64,000 nt of DNA, taken from assembly GCF_000350225.1 (NCBI RefSeq), contig NW_005179055.1:23531-87530 (forward strand). The letters are read 5' to 3'. Shown here piece by piece: positions 9,214 to 19,952 of the stretch. A program made the position numbers and the translations under genes. Numbering within the stretch: position 1 is the stretch's first letter; every line of letters starts with the position of its first letter. Below the pieces are notes generated by a model that was not told the DNA's origin, made no database searches, and saw only the letters and a program-made list of their open reading frames with translations. The stretch comes from Chondrus crispus. Lineage: Eukaryota; Rhodophyta; Florideophyceae; Gigartinales; Gigartinaceae.

Positions 9214-12200
9214 TTAAGGCTGAACGTCCGCGTTCAGTTCAGAGAGGAGGTCTCTACCTGTACGTGTCCGGAGTCTTTTGGCGTAGCGTGACACTAGCTC
9301 CTCGGGGACGTGTGTACGCGCTGTCCAAGTGGGTTGGTCGTAGTCCGCCCACTTGATGAGGAACTCCGTAGTTCCGTCCTCCATGGTTCGATGCTGGAGT
9401 AGTTGTTCGACGGCATACTGAGTACCCTTGGTGACCTTGTCGGTAAGGTCCTCAGGGGAAGTCGTGCTAGCCCTTGGCGCGTTCGCCGGCGGGGGTGCGT
9501 AGACGCAGCGGTCTGCGCAGACGCGCTCTGTAACTCCATCACGATCGATCGTGATGGTGCGCTGGTCGTTCGCGAGAACTCGGTACGGTCCGACAGCCGG
9601 GGAGGCGAGCTTGTTTGATGTCTTCCCCCCATCGGTGGGGTTCAGATACACGTATTCTCCGGGACGGAGCCGGGAATTAATACGTCGTATGCGCTTATCG
9701 AAGTCGCGCTTGTAGCGAGCCTGCGTCGGACGCAGGCTCCCGTAGGCCTTCTGGATAGTCGAGTCCAAGGTCTTGAGGAACTCGGCACGTTGGTTCCCCC
9801 TATCGGAAGGGGGCGCGTCGCCGTCCGCCCGTCGGAGAGAGAACTCCGGCGGTGGCCTGCTGAGCACGAGCTCAAACGGCGTGGTGCGTGTGGTGCGATG
9901 TACGTGGGAGTTGTATGCATACGTAAGCGGCCCCACGTACACATCCCAGTCGTCCTGGTGTTCACCCACGTAGTTCCTCAGCATCGAGGCGATTGTTCGG
10001 TTATATCGCTCGACTTGCCCGTTCGTCTGGGGATGGTACGCCGAAGTGTACAAATTCGTTATCCCCAGAACACGGCACGTGCTGTGGAAGAACTTGGCAT
10101 TAAACTGAGGGCCGTTGTTCGAAAGCAACGTGCGAGGGACGCCATACTTGAACGCCCACGAGTCGCAGAACGCAACTGTGACCGTGTACGCTGTTATCGT
10201 GCGGAGCGCAACGACTTGCGTCAGCTTACTGAAGCGGTCCGTAATCACGAGCAGGAATCGTTTTCCTGTCTTCGTCTTGGGGAGCGGCCCCAAGATGTCG
10301 ATGGAGAGGCTCTCGAGAGGCCTCGTAGCTGGGAACAATCTCAATCGATTGAGATGTTTCCTCAGCTTGACCCGGTTCATCGCGCAGGTCCGACACCCTC
10401 GCACCGTGGCTGCCACGTCTGCAGCCAGGTAGGGCCAGTAGTACTCGCGTCGAAGTGCGTAGTACATACGGTTCTGGCCCGGGTGCCCCGCGATGGCCGG
10501 GTTGTGGCACAGGCGAAGGAGCCTGGCGCGAAGCGTCCGAGGCACTACCACCTGTACGGTGTCAGGATCGAAGGGGTGTCTCCGTTTGAGCACCCCTTGG
10601 TGGTCCTCGAAGAACGCGGAGTCTCGAGACTCGGACTGTCGTGCCAAAACGGTTTGGCAGAAGTCATCCACGCGTTGCTCCTCGACTATCTCCTCTATCG
10701 TAAGAGGGGCCGGAAGGTCGTCCTGCGGTGGGGCGACCGGGGAGTCGAGCGCGCCAGCCCCGGGGTCTTCGGCGCGCTGGATGTCGGCGGCGTCGAACTC
10801 GTCGTTCTCCTCCCAAAACGAATTGGGTCCTTGGAGAGCGGGGGCTTCGTCGTCGCCTCGCGGTTCGTCGCGCGTCCGTACGCGCGGCCTTGTTCGGGCT
10901 TCGGCTTGGTTCCGTGTCGTTACGAAGATATGGACGGCCTGATGATCACAGCTCGCGGTACAGGCGTGGTCCGCGAGCTCATTCGATAAGTCTCGAACGG
11001 TCGTGCCCCCGTCGAAGGTGGGAATGTCGTCATCCACCTCGACGGTGAGGCGAGGGTCATCGGCGACACGAGGCGACACGAGTCGTGAGAGGGCATCGGG
11101 TACCTGATGCACGCGCCCGGGGCGGTACTGAATGGTGAAATCGTATTCAGCCAGACGTAGCCGCCACCGGGTGAGTCTTCCCGAGCTCTCCGTGAGCGAC
11201 ATGAGCCATCGGAGGGCGTCGTGATCCGTCTGGACGGTGAACTTGGTTCCTTCGATGTACGGCCGCAGTATGAGGACGGCCCACACCACGGCGAAGCACT
11301 CACGCTCCGTAGCGCTGTAGTTCCGTTCGCTATCGCATAGCGAGTACGACCAGTACCCAACGGGGCGCCAATCGTTTGGCTCGTCGTGCTCCTGTAGGAG
11401 GGTGCACCCGAGTTGATATGCACTGGCGTCAGTGTCCAACATGTACGGTCGGCCGTACCGTGGTAGCGCGAGGATCAGCGGGGAGATCATCGCCGCCTTC
11501 AGGCTTTCGAAAGCCTGAAGCTGAACCTCCATTGGGCTATCGATATCGTGATCCGAGTCCTTGCTCGTTATATCGGTTAACGGACGGGCAATCTTCGAGA
11601 AGCCCTTGACGAAGCGACGATACACGTTACACGCCCCGAGGAACGAGCGCACCTGCGTCAGCGTCCTCGGGAACGTGAACGTCTTGAAGGCGTCGATTGC
11701 CGTATCAGCCACGCTCAACTTACCTGGGGATATAACGTGCCCCAGGTAGTGCACCTTCGGACGGAAGAAGCTGCACTTCTTGAGCTTGAGGGAGATGCCG
11801 GCACTCCGCAACAAGCTCAAGACGGTATCGAGACGCCTTGCGTGTTCCGCGTCTGTACGCGAGAACACGATAACGTCATCGAGATAGACGAGGCATATTT
11901 GCCAGCGCACTCCGGAGAGTATGATATCGAGGGCACGTTGGAAGGTGGCCGGTGCCCCTTTTAATCCAAACGGCATGCGCAAATGGCGGTACGTACCCAT
12001 ATGTGTCGTGAAGGTAGTCTTATCCCGGTCCTCCGGAGCGACCGGGATCTGCCAATAACCGGAATTGCAGTCCAGCGTCGTAAAGACGGCTGCATCTCCT
12101 AACGAGTCGATGCAGTCGTCCATACGCGGCAGCGGATACGAATCCGCTGCAGTCTTCGCGTTGAGACGCTGTTAGTCCACGGAGAACCGAAGAGAGCCGT

Positions 12201-13797
12201 CTTTCTTCGGTACGAGCACCACCGGGGACGCCCACTCGGTGCTCGCGGGCTCGATAACCCCTGCGTTCAACATCTTGTTGACCTCCTTCGCGACCATTTC
12301 GCGCATGGCCGGGCCCTTTCGATAGGGCATAGAACGAATTGGTTTCGTTCCCGGTTCGAGGGGAATGCGGTGCTCTGTGGCTTGTATCGTTCCGAGCGCA
12401 CCGCTCCACAGACTCGAGTGCTTACGGAGCATTTCGAGCACGTGGCCACGGAGCTTGTCATCGTCGATGTATGACAAGTCAATCTCTTTTTCCGAATCCA
12501 TCGGTGGATTTTCGGGATCCTTCTGCTGGGATGGTACAGTACCTTCCGCCGTCGGTTGGGATATAGGTGACCGTTCGTCCGGGTCAACCCCTTCATTCCC
12601 AGCGGTTGCCTTCTCGTCGGAGCTGGATCGGCCAGCTCCTGTCTCTCCGACTTGATCGATCAAGTCGGTCAGGTGCAACGCGTGCGCGATCCCCTCAGCG
12701 ACTCGACGTTCGGGCGTGAGGATCGCGAGGGGGTTGCGCTTCGCTTATCCCACGACGGTGTGCTTCGGAAGCCGCCTCTCCCGTCGCGAGAAGTTCGCGA
12801 CGATGACTTCGAATGTCTGGTTCGGTAGGACTTCCGCGACGCCATTCGTCAGCCTCACTCCATGCCGGTGTTGGAGTGAGGGCTTGGGCTCCAGGAACAC
12901 GAGACCCCTCCCCGCGGTTGTCACACGCACACGAGCTTGCGACATCGCGGGGATGGTAACCCAGCGGGCGATTCGGATCGCCTGCGGGGCCTCCTCGCGT
13001 ACCTCCGGACGACTCGTTTGGCGACCGTGTCGCCGGGTAGGGGAAGTCGGTTCCCCCTTCCCATCGACGATGGCTACCGAGCCACCGTGACGAAGTTCGA
13101 GCTTCTGTCCGTCGATGTCGATGCTGCGTACGTGAGCATCGATGAACGCGGTCCCAAGTAGAACGGGAACAGCGAGTTGTTCGGCCACTACGAAAGGTAT
13201 GCAGAACGTCGTGTTCCGCAACCGGACCGCGAGGCGGACGACCGCCGTAAGTCGAAGGGGGTTACCGTTCGCGCCAGCCAGGCGGGGTAATGGCGCGTCC
13301 CGTATTACGTAGCGGGCCCAGTCGGGAGGGAGGTCGGCCTTCCTCACCAAGTTGTAGCCCGAGCACGTGTCGACGGCGATCCTGTGGGGCTTAAGCGCGT
13401 TGCCTTCGGTGGCCACGGAGCCCAAGACGTTATATATTTTCGACGTCATGAGGCATACGAGGCCATCGACCACCTTGGGCGCGACCTTATCGGTGAGGTC
13501 GTTCCGCCGGGGCCTTCGACTTCGGCGTTGGCCCCTCTTGCGTTTCCTTCGGCTCGAGCCGGGGGACGTTCGCGTCTCAGTGACACCCGTCCAGGTGCTG
13601 GAGTCCGTACGAGGCGGACATTTCGTCGGCGACCTTGGGCTCACGGGGGTCAGGAGGTCGACCGACTCGTGTTGGTCGACGTTAACCGCGTCTCGCTTGT
13701 TGCGCTTCACTGGGACGTCGGGTGTCCCGGTGATGCGTTCTTCCAACATCGGGTCTACGTGGGCCTCGGTGTTGGGTTTCTCCTGCAATGTCGACAT
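9214..13797 (-). pseudogene. pol: Chromovirus 1 pol: protease, reverse transcriptase, RNase H, integrase, chromodomain
   Basis: One frame runs from 13797 to the TAA at 9214, broken only by TAA codons at 12747-12745 and 12174-12172. Domains in order: aspartic protease with VDTCSGYNLV, a Cys where the usual D-T-G has Gly; reverse transcriptase with the YLDD box in CLVYLDDVIVF; RNase H with DTDASAYQLG; integrase zinc domain (GHPGQ ... GCRTC); and a core with DILG, then LLSNNGPQF and NGQVERYN. The middle catalytic Asp is Asn here (LLSDNG in chromovirus 2). A C-terminal chromodomain-like segment contains FLIKWADYDQPTW. The second TAA falls where chromovirus 2 has the Tyr of VDYRRLN. The copy is therefore probably dead in both translation and integration. 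Confidence 0.9.
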
Positions 13798-13971
13798 TGC
13801 TGGAGTCCCCGTGCTCGACTCCGATAGCGGGGGATGTATTATCGGGCAATACCCCCCGTGTCCTTGGCGAGCACGCGGGGACCGGTGTAGTTCATAGGAG
13901 AAAGACGGCTCACGCGACCGCGTGTACGTAACCGTCTTTACCCTTTTTTCGAACTACCGGTGCTATCGGAG

Positions 13972-16506
13972 CTACCCCCTGGCTATCGACGGCCAGGTCT
14001 TCTCCGGGTAGCCGGCCGCGTGGGTCGGGACGATCCCCCTCTGCGGCTCGGCAGCCTTGGCGAAGTACTCGGGTACTTCCGGGCCTTGACCTACGGCGTC
14101 CGGTCGTCGCAGGATATGGGGAACGAAGCGAGTCGGCTCTCCTTCGTGACCCTCCGTGGGTAGGGGGTACGCATCCTCTACCCAGTCTTGCAGGTACATT
14201 ATCGCATTCTGTACCTGTTGGGGTAACCGAGAACGGTCTCGGTCCCCTCTCCCGCCTTGGCGGGTGTACCTTGTGTCGGCCTGGCGGTAGTCGGGCCGAT
14301 CCCGACGATCGAGTTCGGTACGACGATACCCGCCTCCACGGGGGGCGAAGCGAGCGCCCCCACCCGACCGATTCGGGAAACCTTGACGCGGGGGACGACC
14401 CTCGCCGACCGCTTGCCGGAGTAGATTGCGCGCCTCGGGGCGCGTCTCCATCTGGTAGCGGTAGTTCCTGTACGCCGTGAACATTCGTTGTTCCGGCGAC
14501 AGGAACGGGCAGGCGTACATGGCGTGTCCGTACGTACGACATAGCCAGCACACGTACGCGCTGCCGTCCGTTGAGGCAAAGGTCGCCGCGTGACGCGCCT
14601 CTTCATCGGTGAGGAGGGGCACGCGAGGGGCTTCACCTCCGGTATCTCGGTTTGAGATGTCGAGCTCAGCGACCCGGGGGTCAGTACCCCTGGGTGCTCT
14701 TGGAGTGGCCGCGAACGCGGTCGCGTAGCTCGACGTCGTTCCGGTCGACATAGGTGAAGGGGGTCGACTCCCTACTGGCCCTGCTCCTTGCGTAATGAGG
14801 ACAGGGTCGGCCTGCCACTCATCCTCCCCGACATGGAGGGTAGAGGCGGGCGAACTTGTTGCGGCGGACTTCGTAGTCCTGCCAGCCCTCCCTGCCGGTT
14901 TCGAATCTGGCAGAGGTAAACCGCGTCGAGCGCGGTAAGTGGTTCCTTCCGCCGTTGCGATACGGCGGATGGTCGGAAGATCGGTCTTCTGGCGGCTCGG
15001 CAGCCGCTGCAATGTCTCGGAAACTGCGGCACGGGTCGCAGGTGCCAGTCCCCGCACGAAGTAGTGCGCGAGGGACTGTTCGGAGAACACCGCCGTGCAC
15101 CGGAACGCGGCCGTTTCGAGCCGTTCCGCGAACGTGCTCTCCGTTTCATGAGATTGCTGTCGCGCCGTCGCGACAGGGTCGTACGCTTCACCTAACACGT
15201 CGTCGGTTAGGTAGCGTTTCAGGAATTGGTTCACGAGTCCCGGCCAACTCACGTCGTCGTGTAGTTGGCCGGCGCGGAGGCCACGCACCGTATAACTCGT
15301 ATACAGGCGCTCCGCGTCACGCTCTAAGAAGTGCGCGAGAACTCTCACCGCAACACCTTCGGTCAGGTGTTGCGAGTTGAAGGTTATCCGAATATCCTTC
15401 AAGAACGGTAGGAGCTGGATCGGGTCCGTACCGTCAAAGCTCCTCATCGTGGGGCGGATCTCACGGCAGCGTTAGACGTACTTCGCGATCCGTCCCGCAT
15501 CACCCGAGGTAACGAGCCTCGAGGTGTTATCCAAGCGGTACATACGATAGTCAGCAACGGCGCTGAACTCTTGGATCATCGTATGTACCGGCTCGAGCCC
15601 GGGTTCAGCGGGACCCAGCGTGCCGAAGGAGGTAACCGGTAGCGTACGGACGTCTACCGGACCTGGATGCTCGGCGTAACTCGCCGGCGGGTAGCCGCCC
15701 CAGCGGGGATCGACGGAGAACATCGGTTCTCCGGATCCGCGAGCGGATCCCCCACGGTCCTGTTCGTCCGCGTACGATACGCGGTCCATCTGCCGCCTAC
15801 TTCCGGGGATAGGCGGCAATGCTTGGGTCTCGGACGCGAGATTCGCGCCCATCGGAGGACGGTTTCCTCCCGCAGTCCGACTGTCGTCGGCGCCAGTCGG
15901 ACGCCAACCTTCCGGAGCGACGGCGCTCGGAGGTACGGCACCACCGGGCCCTCTCGTGGGGGCACCGAGCAGCCTTGCGGCCATGGTCCGTTCCATGTCA
16001 CGAGCACGCTGTCGCGTAGCGTTGAGCTCGGCGGAGAGGTGCGCGAACGCACCCAACTGCTCTGCTGACGGGGAAGGTCGATCGTCGGGACGTCTCGTCG
16101 AGGCCGGCCTCATGGGGCGACCTTGATCGTGCAGTACGGGCTGTGCGAGGCGTGAGTCTTCGACGAGCACCAGTCGCGAGTGTAACTCGTCGACTAGTGC
16201 TCGGAGATTCTCCAAGGACTGGCTGACTCGATCGAACCTCCCTTCACGTAGGGAGCGGAGCTCGTCCATACATCGCGAGTAGACGGCGTCCGTCACGTCT
16301 ATACGGAGTGAAGTACGGACTTCCTCGATGTAGTCAGCTATGCGATCGAACATCGCAGCCGCTTGTCCTTCGGCAGACTCGGGCGACGGTTCGCGGTCTC
16401 GGAGACCAGCGTCGCCGTCGCCGAACGGCGGTGATGGTGCGTGCATAGCGGCCGCCCTCGGATCCGCCGGTTCGGACCGGATCGAGGTGGCGTATTCCTG
16501 ACTCAT
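13972..16506 (-). pseudogene. gag: Chromovirus 1 gag (capsid/nucleocapsid)
   Basis: The start is placed at the ATG at 16506-16504 (MSQEYATS), because everything upstream in the same open frame is LTR sequence. The frame is broken by a TAA at 15474-15472 and then stays open to a TAG at 13974-13972. The N-terminal part is polar with a helical charged stretch (about 16350-16150). The region after the TAA contains the capsid-like FDGTDPIQLLPFLKD. A CX2CX4HX4C zinc knuckle (CWLCRTYGHAMYAC) lies near 14560-14515. Three TAG codons at 13974-13972, 13965-13963 and 13956-13954 separate gag from pol in the same reading frame, and no other stop occurs between them and pol. Confidence 0.85.
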
Positions 16507-16564
16507 CTCAACGCGTACGGATGCGGAGGAAAAAGAAAGTCTTCTCGGAAAGATCTCGGGGTCT

Positions 16565-16581
16565 TCTAGGTCGGGAGACCA
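16565..16581 (-). other. Primer-binding site of chromovirus 1
   Basis: The minus strand reads TGGTCTCCCGACCTAGA one base inside the 5' LTR, the normal place and TGG start of a tRNA primer site. Chromovirus 2 has the same site. The tRNA species was not identified. Confidence 0.7.
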
Positions 16582-16582
16582 C

Positions 16583-16784
16583 TGTAGCATAAACACCCCC
16601 AGACGACTGGAGGTGTATGCGCAGTTCGTCCTGTAGACCCCGGATCGGAGAAGGGGTGAAGGGGGCCAACCAGCTACGGAACCGGGCTCGGGCCCGGGTA
16701 GCGGTGGTAGAGCGGGAGCGAGCAGGGACGCGCGCACGCACGAGCGGATCGACGCCTCGACGCCCCGGAGCAGCACTGGGTGAC
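16583..16784 (-). repeat. Chromovirus 1 5' LTR, inner part (202 bp)
   Basis: Matches 2655-2856 of the 3' LTR with a few substitutions and stops abruptly at GTGAC (16780-16784), where chromovirus 2 begins. The rest of the LTR resumes at 44320. The TATA-like box stays on the far part, so the LTR promoter is separated from gag-pol by 27.5 kb. Confidence 0.9.
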
Positions 16785-17757
16785 TGTAGTGCAACGCGCC
16801 TGTTAGGCAGAGACCAAGGTCCGACGGTCCAACACAAACAACAGCAACAAAAACAACAGCTGCCAACGGCACAGCGCTACGGAGTGTTCGAAGCTCCCTG
16901 TCCTCTTTAAGCGGGTTTGCGGCCCGCAGTAGCTCGGATCCCTGATAGGGGGGGGGCAAAGAGAAGGGCCCAGCCCGGGATCGGTAAATGGTGGTAGAGA
17001 CTTGTAAAGGCAACTGCTCGACGAGTTCGGAGGAGTGTTTAGGTAAACCTGGTCCGATGGGTCGTAAATCCAATGCTCGAAGAGCGCCTTATACACTACA
17101 CCTTATACCCTTGATAAGGTCTTCGACGGGTACGTCGCAACGTAGCCCGTCGGGAAAGAAGAAAACGTAGCAGCGCTACACCGTCGTACTGCCCGATGGC
17201 AAAGTACCAACAACGGATCGGTCGCAACCAGATTCCGATGGAACCAACACTGAGATAAGCACCACTGGCGCACCAACACAAAAGCCCGATGGCAAATGAC
17301 GTCACGTTGCGGATCGCAATCCTACAAGGTGGGACCAACTCAAGATTAAGGGAAATTAGGATAGGGAAATAAAGGAAAATTGGTAAGGAAAGAAGGGGAC
17401 CCCCGAGCGCAAAGGATAAAGTAATCTGTAGTTAAAGGGAATGTCTTGTAAAAGACGGACTTCAACCAAGGCGATATCAGACTCTGGCAACTCGGGTTAC
17501 CTTTACTGACTTGGTGGTCAGAGGGCTAAGGTATATATCGCCCCGCCGGAGTCACTACAGTAGCTCGCGGCGCTAGATCCTAAATCTAATCTAATGTCAG
17601 CAAAATTAATGCTAACTAATTAACTAAATAAAATAAAATAATTAGAAATTAAAACTGTGCAATTATTCACACGTGTGTCCCCCAACCCGGACTACTTTTC
17701 ATATCCAAATATTTTCCTTTCTTTTCACCCCCTTTTTCAGGTGCGTATTGCACTACA
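16785..17757 (-). repeat. Chromovirus 2 3' LTR (973 bp)
   Basis: Starts TGTAGTGCAACG and ends CGTATTGCACTACA, with a TGTAGTGCAA/TTGCACTACA inverted end. It is nearly identical to 43343-44314. Confidence 0.92.
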
Positions 17758-17772
17758 TATCCCCCTTCCGAG
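17758..17772 (-). promoter_or_regulatory. Polypurine tract of chromovirus 2
   Basis: The minus strand reads CTCGGAAGGGGGATA directly next to the 3' LTR, the expected plus-strand priming site. Confidence 0.65.
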
Positions 17773-17880
17773 CGCTCTTGTACGCCACTCCGCCATCGTA
17801 TAATCTCCTCGCCGTTTCTCTCATAACCCTACACCACCGCATCCGGTATCCGGCGAAAGTGCAAGAGCAAGACGGGCCCC

Positions 17881-18009
17881 ATGTTTCCTTCATCCCCGAG
17901 CCACTCGAGTGTTGGTACCAAACACAAGCGCCCCGGCGTGGGCTTTTCCTCCACTTCCCACGACCCTCTAAGTCTTCCTTCCATCCCTCGATTACCCCCT
18001 GATTCCCAA
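17881..18009 (+). pseudogene. Antisense open frame of chromovirus 2, first 43 codons
   Basis: The ATG at 17881 (MFPSSPSHSS) opens a frame on the strand opposite gag-pol, 124 bp inside the 3' LTR. It runs uninterrupted to the CAA target site at 18007-18009. The CACTA transposon is inserted here, and after one CAA copy is removed the same phase continues at 31001 (HASPVAHIDSG). The leader is Ser/Pro-rich. That phase survives precise removal of the insert argues the frame was real before the insertion. Confidence 0.6.
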
Positions 18010-18029
18010 CCCTAGTAAACCTAATGCAT

Positions 18030-18240
18030 GCTCATCGGAGGTACTGCGGAGGCTCTACGGACCACACGTATGCAGAACGGAGTGTCTCCGGATGGCCACT
18101 GGAGTCAGTTTGGCAAAGTTTTCAAAATCGTGGCAATAAGCGTACAGTATCCGGAGGGTTTCCGGAGGGCATTTGATAGCAGTTCGCATTGTGTTTAAGG
18201 AACGTAGTACCACCGGAGGGTACTCGTAGTTCAGCTCATT
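18030..18240. repeat. Left subterminal repeats of the CACTA element
   Basis: Clustered motifs such as CGGAGTGTCTCCGG (about 18078-18091), CCGGAGGGTTTCCGGAGGG (about 18151-18169) and ACCACCGGAGGG. Similar motifs lie at the other end. In CACTA elements such arrays bind the accessory TnpA-like protein. Confidence 0.7.
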
Positions 18241-18486
18241 TATATCAACTGCTTGCCTGGAATCGATCAAAAACTGGAGAAAAGCCTCATCGGCTTCTCT
18301 CCATTTCTTGATCGATGATGACGTCGTTCGATCTCGTACATGAGCTCGCCTCCCAAAGAGTAGCGCTCGCGCGGCAACCACCACTACCTCCAGCTCACCA
18401 GCTCTGCACCTGCTGGAGGAGACCGCGCCTCGCGCCAGCTCGCGCCGCGCCGCTTTGCGCACAGCCTTGTCCCCGTTCTCGCTCAA
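18055..18486 (-). CDS. Unrecognised small frame in the CACTA left end
   Basis: An open frame of 143 codons with an Ala/Arg-rich first half and a more natural second half (WREADEAFLQFLIDSRQAVD). It overlaps the subterminal repeats. No family was recognised. It may be a fragment of a captured gene or a chance frame; without transcript evidence it is a weak call. Confidence 0.2.
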   Translation of the reverse strand: MSENGDKAVRKAARRELARGAVSSSRCRAGELEVVVVAARALLFGRRAHVRDRTTSSSIKKWREADEAFLQFLIDSRQAVDINELNYEYPPVVLRSLNTMRTAIKCPPETLRILYAYCHDFENFAKLTPVAIRRHSVLHTCGP

Positions 18487-18521
18487 CGCCCGGTAGAATC
18501 CATGCCGTATAATTCCACATA

Positions 18522-19925
18522 TTACTCGCCCTTGTATGCCCCTTCAGCCACTACATCAATACCGTAATTCACTGCTATTGGCTTCCCGTTAACGCCCTTG
18601 TGTAGAATCTCCCAGAAGAAGCCTTCCAACAAATCTGGGTTCCGTGTCCAATCCTCGTCTGCCTTCTCCTCAATAAGACGCAGTACGTCCTTGTTCACGC
18701 GCTTGTCATGAACCAGAGCCTTTCGCACATGCCCACTGAACGTCATCGCCTTGCTTTCGTATGCTCGCAGTGATATCGGCTCTGGCGAGTCCTGGAATGT
18801 AGGATACTCCAATAAACGACAGCAATCACCCTGAGCCCACTTGCGGAGGCTGACGTGATCGCGACTTGGCATTTTTGCTCGTTTCCAAGGAGCGAGGATT
18901 TTCCGAAGTAAGGTAAGGTCCTCCAGTGGCCCGTGCTCAGACTTTTTGTTCTGCTCTACTGCTGCAGCCCATACCGAAGGCGTTGCGTTGTTGGCTTGCA
19001 GCTTAACGTCGAATGCTGTATCCGTCTTGACCACTGCAACCGCAATCCCGAACGCCATACTAGAAGTGGCACCTGGGGCAACAGACGTCTCGAGACGGAC
19101 ACTGTAGTGCATAGCTCGCGAGATTCGCGATGCAGCATACTCCCAGGATCGCCTTTCGCGTGAAAATGAGCGAGGAAGACTATTCGATTCATTCTCTCCA
19201 AGAGAAATTCCTTCGCCGGCAGAGGCTGCAACAGCTTTGGAAACTATGCGCTCGGCCTCGCTCCCCTTCCCTGCTCCGCGAGCAGCCGCGCCACGTCGCC
19301 GTCCCTGACCAGCTTTCGGATTTTGCGCCAGCTCCACGACAGAGCTCGCCTTCTTTACGGCCGCGCGCACGCCTTCGCGCTGCTCCTGCGACAGCTCTCC
19401 GGCGCCTTTTGCCCCGCCGCTCTCGCGCGCGCCGCCGTTGGCCTTCTCCCTCGGCGCGCCGCCGCCGCCCCTCGCCCGCACGTGCCCAAAATCCAGCAGC
19501 TCCAGCTGCGGCAGCTGCTCGGCCATGCGCGCGCGCAGCCCGGGCGCGCGCGATACCGCGTTGCCGCGCACTCACAGCCGCCGCAGCGGCCGCAGCTCAA
19601 CCAGGTTGAGGTCGGCCACCGTCTCGATCCGGTTCCACGTCAGCACCAGCGTGCGCAGGTTTGGCAGTGACTGCGCCAGCCGGCCAGTGATCGGCGCGAT
19701 CCGATTCCCGCCCAGGTGCATCGTCGTTACACGCGGGAACGGCGGGAACGTGTCCTCCACCGTCGTGATCACGTTGTTGGATATGTCCAGCGTGTCGAAC
19801 CCGTCGAGCGCCCTCGCTAAGTTCTCGATCGCAGGGATCGACAGGTTCTGTAGCACCAGCGTCCGGTCCCCCACGCATATCAGCACCGCCGTAGACTGCT
19901 GCATCAGTTCGGAGGTTAGACGCAT
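18522..19925 (-). pseudogene. SNRPA1-like: U2 snRNP A'-like protein (LRR) with in-frame TGA and foreign C-terminal tail
   Basis: U2A' binds U2 snRNA together with U2B'' in the spliceosome. From the Met at 19925 the frame follows the family: MRLTSEL, IPAIENLARALDGFDTLDIS, then leucine-rich repeats HLGGNRI and LVLTWNRI. A TGA at 19574-19572 sits exactly where the family has one residue (human Ser in YLSILRNPV); the same frame then continues RGNAVSRAPG and LPQLELLDFGHV. The Ala/Gly-rich region and LSQEQREGVRAAVKKASS match the family's C-terminal helix. After about 19250 the frame carries on for roughly 230 residues with no relation to U2A', ending at a TAA at 18522. It is a captured copy inside the CACTA element, probably non-functional and chimeric. 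Confidence 0.75.
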
Positions 19926-19952
19926 ACCGACCGCGCGAGCGTGCACGTTCAC

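Noticed and set aside
9790-10989. A 399-codon plus-strand frame opposite chromovirus 1 pol
   Set aside because: It is complementary to the integrase/RNase H coding sequence, with no independent motif. Such frames are expected in GC-rich codons.
15472-17073. A 533-codon minus-strand gene starting at 17073
   Set aside because: Its first 190 or so codons are LTR sequence of chromoviruses 1 and 2. The real gag start is at 16506.
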